Positions 17,439 to 24,004 of a stretch of DNA of 33,097 nucleotides are shown here, one piece after another (the first letter of the stretch is position 1; each line of letters opens with the position of its first letter). The position numbers were made by a program, and so were the translations under genes. The notes beneath the pieces are model-generated. The model saw only the letters and a list, made by a program, of their open reading frames with translations. It was not told the DNA's origin and ran no database searches. The DNA is from CAZWDL01 sp964632995 (GTDB taxonomy: Bacteria > Bacteroidota > Bacteroidia > Chitinophagales > Saprospiraceae). Where the stretch lies: assembly GCA_964632995.1 (NCBI GenBank), contig CAZWDL010000084.1, forward strand, positions 1 through 33,097, in the 5' to 3' direction.

Positions 17439-18455
17439 ATGAACAACCATCATCTGAAAGAAACCCTCAAGAACTGGCGGGTAATGATAAAAGACTATCA
17501 AATACCCAATACCAGAAAAGCTATTATTCAACTGCTCAATTCCTTTCTTCCTTTTATAGGCCTTTGGGTGCTGATGTACTTCAGTCTCAACTGGTCCTAT
17601 CTGATCACGCTCGGTCTGGCGGTCGTAACGGCCTTTTTCCTGGTGCGCATCTTTATCGTCCAGCACGATTGCGGGCATCAATCCTTTTTGAAATCCAGAA
17701 AGTGGAATGACGCCATCGGTTTCGTCGCCAGCTTCTTTAGCACCATACCTTACAAATACTGGAGCCGCTCCCACAGCCACCACCATGCTCATAATGGACA
17801 ATTGGAACACAGGGGAATGGGGGATATATTCTATCTGACAACAGAAGAATACCGTAATCGCTCCAAATGGGGAAAGATTCGCTATCGCGTTTTCCGGCAT
17901 CCTATTGTACAGTTCATGATTGCTCCCGTTGTCTATCTAACTATCTCTCTGCGCTATCCTTTTCTCAAACTGAAGGGATGGAAGAAAATCCGGCGTTCTC
18001 ATATTATCAATAATGTGATGTTTGTTCTGGTCTACGGAACATTGGCTGTGTTGCTCGGATGGAAACAGTTGTTATTGGTACACGTCCCCGTTTTGTTGAT
18101 CTTCGGGGTAATTGCTTTTTGGTTCTTCTATATTCAACATCAGCACGAGGAGAACTATAATGAAAAACAAGAGGAGTGGGATCATTTGCTGGCCTCTATT
18201 CGCGGCAGCACTTACTACAAACTGCCCAAACTCTTCCAATGGCTTACGGGGAATATCGGATTACATCACATTCATCACCTCAATTCACGTATACCGAATT
18301 ACCATCTCGAAGCCTGCACACGAGATAATCCCATCCTGAATAAGTATGTTACCACGATCACTTTTCGTGAAAGCCTGAAGTGTATGCGACACAAGCTTTG
18401 GGATGGAGAACAGCGGCGCATGATTTCCTTTGAGGAATATGAGAGAGTCCGCTAA
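17439..18455 (+). CDS. Fatty acid desaturase (membrane di-iron, acyl-lipid type)
   Basis: 338-aa integral membrane desaturase that introduces a double bond into acyl chains using a di-iron centre and O2. All three His boxes are present: H76-D-C-G-H80 in IVQHDCGHQSF, H112-S-H-H-H116 followed by A-H118 in RSHSHHHAHNG, and H276-H-I-H-H280 in GLHHIHHLNSRIPNYHL. Hydrophobic segments lie at about 28-70 and 190-240, as expected for two membrane-spanning pairs. Boxes resemble the delta-12/omega-3 acyl-lipid group, but regiospecificity cannot be read. The base composition is more AT-rich than the neighbours. A perfect 16-bp palindrome follows. It lies behind the RRM gene, which invites a shared cold-response role, but they have separate terminators. 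Confidence 0.9.
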   Translation: MNNHHLKETLKNWRVMIKDYQIPNTRKAIIQLLNSFLPFIGLWVLMYFSLNWSYLITLGLAVVTAFFLVRIFIVQHDCGHQSFLKSRKWNDAIGFVASFFSTIPYKYWSRSHSHHHAHNGQLEHRGMGDIFYLTTEEYRNRSKWGKIRYRVFRHPIVQFMIAPVVYLTISLRYPFLKLKGWKKIRRSHIINNVMFVLVYGTLAVLLGWKQLLLVHVPVLLIFGVIAFWFFYIQHQHEENYNEKQEEWDHLLASIRGSTYYKLPKLFQWLTGNIGLHHIHHLNSRIPNYHLEACTRDNPILNKYVTTITFRESLKCMRHKLWDGEQRRMISFEEYERVR

Positions 18456-18465
18456 GATTTTTTCT

Positions 18466-18516
18466 AAAATGAGGCTGTCTCAAAAGAACTACGGTGAAAA
18501 GAGACAGCCTCATTTT
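18466..18516. terminator. Perfect 16-bp inverted repeat, bidirectional terminator
   Basis: AAAATGAGGCTGTCTC (18466-18481) and GAGACAGCCTCATTTT (18501-18516) pair perfectly around a 19-nt loop. The A-rich and T-rich ends give a terminator-like T-tail on both strands. It lies between the convergent desaturase (stop 18455) and acidic-protein (stop 18538) genes. Confidence 0.8.
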
Positions 18517-18537
18517 AATTCGCATTAAATTCTTTTT

Positions 18538-18984
18538 CTACTCCTCTTCCTCCATCCACGCTTCCATTTGCTCCGGATCCATATCGGCCTCTGTCCAGGA
18601 GCGCAGTAAGTGACGGGTGCGGCGTGCATTCTCTTCGTTGAGAATGAGATCGATCGTCATCTCGTCGATGGGATCGTCAAGACCCTCCAGCTCCGTTTCC
18701 TCAAAAGATACGTCGAACTCCGGTGCATCCTCGTCATCGGGATCGTATTGATTGATACGCAGGGATTTGCCATGGGACGGAAAATAGGCATCGAAGATGG
18801 GATTGCCGTCTTCATCTTCCTCTTCCTCTGTCTGATAATTCATTTCTACAGGAAAATCATAGGCGTCGGACCATTCGTCGATCTCCTCTTTCCAGAAGTC
18901 CTTAGCTTCGTCGTATTGTTCCTCATTGTCCAGAAAGTCAGGGAACAAAGGATCTTTTTCTTTCTTATTTTTCTTGTCGGCCAT
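18538..18984 (-). CDS. Highly acidic hypothetical protein
   Basis: 148-aa protein of no recognised family. A lysine-rich start (MADKKNKKEKD) precedes a strongly acidic body with many Asp/Glu runs (EEEEDEDGNP, DPDDEDAPEF, MEEEE at the end). No signal peptide or membrane segment. The sequence is not purely low-complexity: SHGKSLRINQYD and IDLILNEENARRTRHLLRSW look like folded elements, so it is probably a real cytoplasmic protein. Ends with a TAG stop, showing that TAG terminates translation here. ATG at 18984 is preceded by an A-rich stretch on this strand. Confidence 0.7.
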   Translation of the reverse strand: MADKKNKKEKDPLFPDFLDNEEQYDEAKDFWKEEIDEWSDAYDFPVEMNYQTEEEEDEDGNPIFDAYFPSHGKSLRINQYDPDDEDAPEFDVSFEETELEGLDDPIDEMTIDLILNEENARRTRHLLRSWTEADMDPEQMEAWMEEEE

Positions 18985-19095
18985 ACTTCTTTTTTTGGTT
19001 CAAATTTCTCCTTTTACACAAGATTAACGGGGTAAGATGTTCATTTTCGATGAGTTTTTAATAAAAATATTTCCTGCTGCTGCTTTCTACTCTGC

Positions 19096-19575
19096 TCATC
19101 CTTTATAAATCCGGCTGATCAGGTTATCAATCACATATGTCCTGGAGCGCGAAAAGAAGGTATCTAGGTCTTCCAGCTAGCGGTGATAGAAGAAATTGAG
19201 CACCAGGCCGACGAGTAGGGCCACCAGAGTGGTGTCAAAGGCGACGTTGAGCTGGCTGCTGATCCATCGTTCTGGCCGCTTTCGCTCACCGGCATCGCTG
19301 TCGCTGCGCTTTTCAGTATCTCTTTTCCGGTGTTTTTCGCTGCAGGAAGGGGCACTCCGTTGGGAGGGGGCGCCGGCGGGCATTCTTCTCTGCCGGGCTT
19401 CGGTTCCGGGGGCTTTGTCCGATTTCGTTCCACGCGTTTCTCCTTCTCGAGGAGTATCCCTGCGGGAGTTGGGCGTCCTTGCCGGTGTACCTTTTCTACT
19501 CACCGGTGGCTGATTGCTTGTTTCAGTGCTCGTTGCGGGCTGCGACACGAATATTTTTTCCGTTAATTCCAGCAA
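19096..19575 (-). pseudogene. MotA/TolQ/ExbB-like proton-channel remnant interrupted by TAG
   Basis: The frame gives QLNVAFDTTLVALLVGLVLN followed by FFYHR, the last conserved helix of MotA/TolQ/ExbB-type channels, then TAG at 19179-19177. The same frame goes on LEDLDTFFSRSRTYVIDNLI and SRIYKG to TGA at 19098-19096, which fits the family tail; CAG (Gln) to TAG would explain the break. The ~105 residues before the helix (RKGTPARTPNSRRDTPREGE and similar) are low-complexity basic sequence unlike any channel, and the other two frames do not restore homology, so the N-terminal part is missing or scrambled. The first helices are absent, so this cannot be functional. The DUF2490 gene lies just upstream on the same strand. 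Confidence 0.6.
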
Positions 19576-19595
19576 GGAACAGGCAAGGCGTCTAC

Positions 19596-20351
19596 CTACC
19601 CCCTGAAATCAAAATTATACGTCAGCGCCACCTGCAGGGTATGATTATCCTCCCGCCGTATACCGTCTCCTTTGAATACTTGATGGAAGAGATAGCCTAG
19701 CTGAAGGTTGCCGTGTTCATTAAACTGATAGCCCAGAGCGCTGTAGAGGCGGTTCTGGTCCAGTATGTTTTTTTTGGAAACATTTTTGCCGAAGCCGAGG
19801 AACACTTCGTCGTATAGCCCCAGGAACCAGGCGCCGGGGCCCATACGTAATTGATTGAAGGGGATAGCTACGAACAAGCGGTAGCGGGCCCGGTTCTGGT
19901 AGCGTCGTCCGGTGCTGACGGGGTCCCCGCTATCACTGGCTTCCACTTCTTCCAGCCATCGTTGTTCAAGGCGGTAACGGTGTTGGAAATTGAAGCGGCC
20001 GCTGCGTTGAGTGAGGATGAGTTGCTGCCAGATGCGGTGTTCGTCACTGGTAAAGTCGATGGGTTGTTGGCCATAGGGGAAGCTGACGATCCAGGCGTAG
20101 CCTGCGGTGACCATGGCATTATCGCTGGTTCGGTAATCCATGCCTACGCGTGCCAGAGATTGTTGCCAGTCTTTGATTACATCGGAACGCCGCCACTGGT
20201 ATTCCGTATGCAGGCTCCACTTTTCAGAAAGCCGGTGATTGCCGAAATACATCCACCAGCTGTTCCACTGAGTGGCGACCTCTTGTTCCTGTGCACGGAG
20301 GGTAAAGGCGAATAGCGTAATCAAGAAAAATGTGCTGAATAATCGGATCAT
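19596..20351 (-). CDS. DUF2490 outer-membrane beta-barrel protein
   Basis: 251-aa exported protein. The signal peptide MIRLFSTFFLITLFAFTLRA ends near residue 20. The family pattern is visible: WNSWWMYFGNHRLSEKWSLH, YQWRR...DWQQSLARVGMDYR, VTAGYAW, FNFQHRYRLEQRW, YRLFVAIPFN and a C-terminal series of alternating strands (LYSALGYQF, LQLGYLFHQV, HTLQVALTYNFDF) ending in an aromatic residue near the C-terminus as in barrels. The alternation and length point to a small outer-membrane barrel of unknown cargo. It is separated from the decarboxylase by a 300-bp divergent spacer and is followed by the MotA-like remnant. Confidence 0.85.
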   Translation of the reverse strand: MIRLFSTFFLITLFAFTLRAQEQEVATQWNSWWMYFGNHRLSEKWSLHTEYQWRRSDVIKDWQQSLARVGMDYRTSDNAMVTAGYAWIVSFPYGQQPIDFTSDEHRIWQQLILTQRSGRFNFQHRYRLEQRWLEEVEASDSGDPVSTGRRYQNRARYRLFVAIPFNQLRMGPGAWFLGLYDEVFLGFGKNVSKKNILDQNRLYSALGYQFNEHGNLQLGYLFHQVFKGDGIRREDNHTLQVALTYNFDFRG

Positions 20352-20490
20352 CGTTTTGTTGTTGATTTAAAATTAATAACGGGTATTTCGCATCATTGGT
20401 TGAATTCGCTTCCAGCTCACTTCCAGGACTATTCTCTAAGTGAAAACAGCAACGTGATAAGGAGTACAAAGCGGTGGGTGTGAAAAGCGC

Positions 20491-20498
20491 TATATTTG
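20491..20498 (+). promoter_or_regulatory. Bacteroidota -7 box (TATATTTG) for the PLP decarboxylase
   Basis: TATATTTG is an exact TAnnTTTG match, on the strand of the decarboxylase. A start near 20505 would give a leader of about 146 nt that includes the hairpins at 20544-20627. No TTTG -33 element is obvious upstream. Confidence 0.5.
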
Positions 20499-20543
20499 GA
20501 ATAGCCGAACTGAGCTGAATAGCAACTATACTCGACGTAAATT

Positions 20544-20627
20544 GGTTTGAGAAACCTCTCCAACTAATTAAGTGGGTATATGCCGACGATAAATGTCGGC
20601 ATGCTGACCGCAGGCGTCAGTATACCT
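20544..20627 (+). promoter_or_regulatory. Structured 5' leader: three hairpins, two of them tandem and covarying
   Basis: Hairpin 1 is GGTTT-GAG-AAACC (20544-20556). Hairpins 2 and 3 are back-to-back 21-nt units: TGCCGAC-GATAAAT-GTCGGCA (20581-20601) and TGCTGAC-CGCAGGC-GTCAGTA (20602-20622). Each has a 7-bp stem and 7-nt loop, with a compensatory C-G to T-A change between units and unrelated loops. GGTATA (20575-20580) can also pair with TATACC (20621-20626), closing a three-way junction as an alternative to the outer pairs of hairpin 3. The block ends 23 nt before the ATG. I know no riboswitch class with this shape. It could also be a protein-binding DNA palindrome pair. Confidence 0.6.
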
Positions 20628-20650
20628 TTAACAAAGAAACAGCAAGCAAT

Positions 20651-22165
20651 ATGTTGCCCAAGATTTTCACCCGCAAACGGATCAGCCCGTTGGATATGTC
20701 GCCGGAGGAATTCCGGAATGCCGGCTACGCTTTAGTTGATCGCATGGCCGAATTACTTAAAGCGTTACCCAAGAAGCCGGTAACCACCGGGGAAGCACCT
20801 TCCGCAATTCGCGCCGTTCTGGGGCAGGAATCTTTGCCGGAAAAGGGAGCACCAGCGGGTAAGCTGCTGGAGGAAGCGGCGACTTTGCTGACGGAACATT
20901 CCTTATTCAACGGTCATCCCCGTTTTATGGGATACATCACGGCTTCTGGAGCACCGATCGGTGCTTTAGGGGATTTACTGGCCTCCATGGTCAATCCCAA
21001 TGTAGGAGCCTACGCCTTGTCTCCAATGGCGACCGAAATCGAACGTCAAACGGTGCAATGGATTGCGGAGATGATTGGCTATTCCCGGGATAGTGGCGGC
21101 TTATTTGTCAGTGGCGGGGCCATGGCGAATTATATCGGATATCTGACGGCCCGCCGTGCCCGTGCCGATCATGATATACGAAAGAAGGGTCTGAAAGATA
21201 AGCGCCCGCTGCTCGTCTATTGTTCAGAAGAAACCCATACCTGGGTGCAGAAAGCAGCCGACTTGTTCGGGCAGGGTACCGATGCCATCCGCTGGATTGA
21301 ATCGGATGAGCAACAGCGTATGGATACTGCTGCCTTAGAGCGCCGGATGCGCACCGATCTTTTAGAAGGGCATCAGCCTTTCCTGGTGATAGGTACGGCG
21401 GGTACGGTGAGCACCGGCGCGGTCGATCCATTGGCTGACCTCGCCCGCATTTGCCGGCAGTACAAGCTTTGGCTGCATGTCGACGGCGCCTACGGTGCAC
21501 CGGCGGCCCTATTACCGGAGCTTACCGAATTATTTGATGGTCTTTCCCTGGCGGATTCTATTGCGCTGGATCCGCATAAGTGGTTGTACAGCTCGCTGGA
21601 GGCAGGCTGCGTACTGGTTCGCAATCCCAATCATCTGAGAGATACTTTCGGTTACCAGCCGGTATACTACAACTTTGAGGGTGATGCTGAAGATCCCGGT
21701 CTGAACTTTTACGAATATGGATTACAAAACTCCCGAGGCTTCCGGGCCCTGAAAGTGTGGCTGGCTATTCGTCAATCGGGGCGCAGCGGCTATGTCCGTA
21801 TGATCCGGGAAGATATCGAACTAGCTGATACACTGTACAAAAAGATAAAGAACTCTACTGAACTGGAAGCTTTTTCGAGGTCATTGAGTGTGACAACCTT
21901 CCGTTATGTTCCCCCCGGATGGGATAAGGATTCTGTCGAAGGGCAGCAGTACCTCAACCGCTTGAATGGCGAATTGGTGAATCGCCTGCAGGATAGCGGA
22001 GAAGCTTTTGTCTCCAACGCCTTAATAAAAGGCAATTACCTGCTGCGATCCTGTATCGTCAACTTCCGGACTTCTCTTTCGGACATTAAGGCGCTGCCGG
22101 AGATCGTCATTCGTCACGGAAGAGCCGTACATATGGAAATGCAGCAGGAGAAAGGGCTGACTTAA
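20651..22165 (+). CDS. Group II PLP-dependent decarboxylase (aromatic-L-amino-acid/glutamate decarboxylase family)
   Basis: 504-aa cytoplasmic enzyme that removes CO2 from an amino acid. PLP residues are all present: stacking His196 in CSEETHTW, Asp278 in HVDGAYGAPA, and Schiff-base Lys310 in ALDPHKWLYSS. Other signatures are GHPRFMGYI, NPNVGAYALSPMATEIE, the SGGAMANY phosphate-binding region and GTAGTVSTGAVDP. Overall similarity is to tyrosine/DOPA/tryptophan decarboxylases; the substrate is not fixed by what I see. ATG at 20651 follows a structured leader. Its stop codon overlaps that of the opposite gene. Decarboxylases of this type make trace amines or help acid resistance; which applies here is unknown. 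Confidence 0.92.
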   Translation: MLPKIFTRKRISPLDMSPEEFRNAGYALVDRMAELLKALPKKPVTTGEAPSAIRAVLGQESLPEKGAPAGKLLEEAATLLTEHSLFNGHPRFMGYITASGAPIGALGDLLASMVNPNVGAYALSPMATEIERQTVQWIAEMIGYSRDSGGLFVSGGAMANYIGYLTARRARADHDIRKKGLKDKRPLLVYCSEETHTWVQKAADLFGQGTDAIRWIESDEQQRMDTAALERRMRTDLLEGHQPFLVIGTAGTVSTGAVDPLADLARICRQYKLWLHVDGAYGAPAALLPELTELFDGLSLADSIALDPHKWLYSSLEAGCVLVRNPNHLRDTFGYQPVYYNFEGDAEDPGLNFYEYGLQNSRGFRALKVWLAIRQSGRSGYVRMIREDIELADTLYKKIKNSTELEAFSRSLSVTTFRYVPPGWDKDSVEGQQYLNRLNGELVNRLQDSGEAFVSNALIKGNYLLRSCIVNFRTSLSDIKALPEIVIRHGRAVHMEMQQEKGLT

Positions 22166-22806
22166 TCCCGGATATCCGGGCTGTCAAAATACAGGTATTT
22201 TCCCTCTTTGAGTTTGATGTATTCAGGTTCTACTCCGTAAACAGCCCGGTAGTGGTAATGAAAGTCGACGCGTGATCGGGAATCGATAAGCTGACCCAGT
22301 CGTACCGCGCCGGTCTTTGGATCGCGATACAGATAGAACTGGGGGTCGGCCTGGGTCAGGGCGGTGCGCAAGTCCCCGATAGATTGCTGGTAAAGCAGGT
22401 CGAAGTAGTGCCGGATGTATTGTGCCCGTTCGGTTTGGCGGTAGTAGCCATAAACCAGGTCCTGCAAGCCCCGCCATACATCGTAGTACTGGATGCGATC
22501 ACGGCGGTTGACCGTGCAGAGCCGCAGGGCATCCTCGAAAGCCGTCTCGTTAAAGGATCGACCCAGGGTTTGTCTGACTTCCTCCAGCAGATCCTGGCGG
22601 TCGATAGCCACGCCGGGCCGGCTGCTGCCGTCGGCCTGTTCTATCCAGCGGTCGTTCCGGTCCCGAAGGGGTTCTACAATCTCGCGAATCGCCTCGGCCG
22701 TCCGGATTACCCGGACTTGCTCTTTGGCAAAACGTTGCAGTACGGACATTGCCTCGCACCTTCTCCGGACCTCGGAGAAAATTTCTTCAAATTGATAGTG
22801 AACCAT
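22162..22806 (-). CDS. Hypothetical protein, family not recognised
   Basis: 214-aa protein without signal peptide or membrane helix. It is rich in Arg, Tyr and Gln, with predicted helices (FEEIFSEVRRRCEAMSVLQR, EAIREIVEPLRDRND, RQDLLEEVRQTLGRSF) and a Tyr-rich C-terminal half (YYDVWRGLQDLVYGYYRQTE, FHYHYRAVYGVEPEYIKLKE). I see no catalytic motif. The stop TAA (22164-22162) shares TTAA with the decarboxylase stop, so the two genes converge with a 4-bp overlap and no space for a terminator. The long open frame with balanced composition makes it likely real. Confidence 0.65.
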   Translation of the reverse strand: MVHYQFEEIFSEVRRRCEAMSVLQRFAKEQVRVIRTAEAIREIVEPLRDRNDRWIEQADGSSRPGVAIDRQDLLEEVRQTLGRSFNETAFEDALRLCTVNRRDRIQYYDVWRGLQDLVYGYYRQTERAQYIRHYFDLLYQQSIGDLRTALTQADPQFYLYRDPKTGAVRLGQLIDSRSRVDFHYHYRAVYGVEPEYIKLKEGKYLYFDSPDIRD

Positions 22807-22830
22807 GCGTTATGGATTATAGGGTTAACA

Positions 22831-22971
22831 ATGGAAAAATCCTTGCACAGGGTTCATTGCCAGTTGGGGCGTAACCGCCTGGATTACCAGCTGAAGAGGA
22901 AAATTTTTTCGAAGGAGATCTTTGTCGAAGCGCTTGAGAATAATTTGTTACAAGGTATGATGTTTACGTAA
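22831..22971 (+). CDS. Possible 46-aa small protein
   Basis: ATG at 22831 to TAA at 22969-22971 gives a 46-residue peptide with natural composition (LGRNRLDYQLKRKIFSKEIF, VEALENNLLQGM). It is basic, no signal. It starts 24 bp from the divergent ATG at 22806, which leaves little room for two promoters; that argues against it. No family recognised. Confidence 0.3.
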   Translation: MEKSLHRVHCQLGRNRLDYQLKRKIFSKEIFVEALENNLLQGMMFT

Positions 22972-22988
22972 GAAAGTCAAGGGGTAGA

Positions 22989-23150
22989 TCAAAATTTTTT
23001 CACGGGTTTCAAGCTAACAGGATAGTATTCTCCATGGGGAAAATCATAGGCGGTCACTTCCCATTTTGGGGTATGAATTTCCGGTGAAGAAGCCAGAAAG
23101 AGTGGAGGCATGGCGGCTGTATCCTGATGGCTTATCTTTTCAGCCTCCAT
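22989..23150 (-). CDS. Possible 53-aa small protein or gene remnant
   Basis: ATG at 23150 to TGA at 22991-22989 gives 53 residues with protein-like composition (MPPLFLASSPEIHTPKWEVT, AYDFPHGEYYPVSLKPVKKF). The frame is open further upstream to 23207 without a start, and that part (PGNKLRIAFQGG) also looks like protein, so this could be the tail of a degraded gene. An inverted repeat lies over its first codons. It follows the zinc-ribbon lipoprotein on the same strand by 38 bp. Confidence 0.35.
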   Translation of the reverse strand: MEAEKISHQDTAAMPPLFLASSPEIHTPKWEVTAYDFPHGEYYPVSLKPVKKF

Positions 23151-23156
23151 GCCTCC
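23104..23156 (-). terminator. 16-bp inverted repeat behind the zinc-ribbon lipoprotein gene
   Basis: GGAGGCATGGCGGCTG (23104-23119) and CAGCCTCCATGCCTCC (23141-23156) pair with one mismatch around a 21-nt loop. Distance of 32 bp from the lipoprotein stop fits a terminator, but there is no T-tail on this strand and it overlaps the start of a possible small ORF. Confidence 0.4.
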
Positions 23157-23188
23157 CTGGAACGCGATTCTAAGTTTGTTGCCAGGCG

Positions 23189-23866
23189 TTACTGATGGAA
23201 CGCCGAATTATGCGCCAGTGCGGCGCCGCACTGGGAGCAGTTGCCTGAAGCGGCAGCGCCCCCTGAACATCCGTTAGAGCAGATGTAGTGGTATTCCCCG
23301 GCGGCATTTTGGGATGAGGCGGCGGGTTGAGCCTGACTGGGGTCTATCGTAGTATTTTGATTAGTGGCGTGGTAAGCCGAGTTGTGTTGATATTCCGTGC
23401 CGCAGGTGGGGCAGGTTCCGGAGTTGTCTCCGCCGCTACCGGCGCAGCCTTTGGGGCAGACGTAGTGTTGGACGCCAGCTGTACCTCCGGCCTCAGAGCT
23501 TGTTTGAATAGTCGATTGCGACTGATTGGCCTGGGCATCTTTAAACAGCGGACTTTTGTTCATTTGCGTATAGTCGGGCGCCGGTTGAGCCGGCGTATTG
23601 CTGGCTGAGTGATAAAGCGCATTGTGTTGGTATTCCGAGCCACAAGTCGGGCAAACCCCGGCTACCGAGGCGCCGCTGCCTTCGCAATTGTTGGGGCAGA
23701 CGTAGTGCTGTACGCCTCCCGCGTCGGCGCTACTGTTCTGATTGGTATTTAGCAGAGGAACGTTAGGATCAGGTTGCTGACTCTTCTCTTCCGGTTGTTT
23801 ATCCGGGGAGCAGGAAAAGAGAAGGATAGTCATGAGCGCAAGAAAATAAGTCGTTACTGATTTCAT
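23189..23866 (-). CDS. Lipoprotein with three zinc-ribbon-like CPxCG repeats
   Basis: 225 aa from the ATG at 23866, preferred over 23938 because it gives a clean lipoprotein signal MKSVTTYFLALMTILLFSC with Cys19 as the lipid site. Three repeats of about 33 residues follow: HYVCPNNCEGSG...VCPTCGSEYQHNALYH, HYVCPKGCAGSG...TCPTCGTEYQHNSAYH and YHYICSNGCSGG...CSQCGAALAHNSAFH. Each has four Cys in a C-x3-C ... C-x2-C layout plus conserved HN and a terminal H, so it should bind a metal such as zinc. Linkers rich in Gln, Asn and Ala separate them (TPAQPAPDYTQMNKSP). The protein should sit in the envelope, facing the periplasm or surface. Possible roles are metal buffering or sensing; not established. 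Confidence 0.8.
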   Translation of the reverse strand: MKSVTTYFLALMTILLFSCSPDKQPEEKSQQPDPNVPLLNTNQNSSADAGGVQHYVCPNNCEGSGASVAGVCPTCGSEYQHNALYHSASNTPAQPAPDYTQMNKSPLFKDAQANQSQSTIQTSSEAGGTAGVQHYVCPKGCAGSGGDNSGTCPTCGTEYQHNSAYHATNQNTTIDPSQAQPAASSQNAAGEYHYICSNGCSGGAAASGNCSQCGAALAHNSAFHQ

Positions 23867-24004
23867 GTTATTATAATTTATATTAGTCAACAATAAAGAT
23901 AAGGTTATTGCAGGGGTATTGACAAATATCACCAGCATTTAATCTTACTCGTCGTATCTTTTTTAACTAAAAACAAATGATCCGATGGCCCCTGAGGCTT
24001 GTGT

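Noticed and set aside
11736..19179. TAG reassigned to an amino acid in this organism
   Set aside because: TAG is the natural stop of the 12819, 18538 and 29093 genes, and both interrupted genes carry other damage.
19164..19566. Plus-strand frames of 105 and 78 aa
   Set aside because: Antisense to the proton-channel remnant; low-complexity Ser/Arg/Gly composition.
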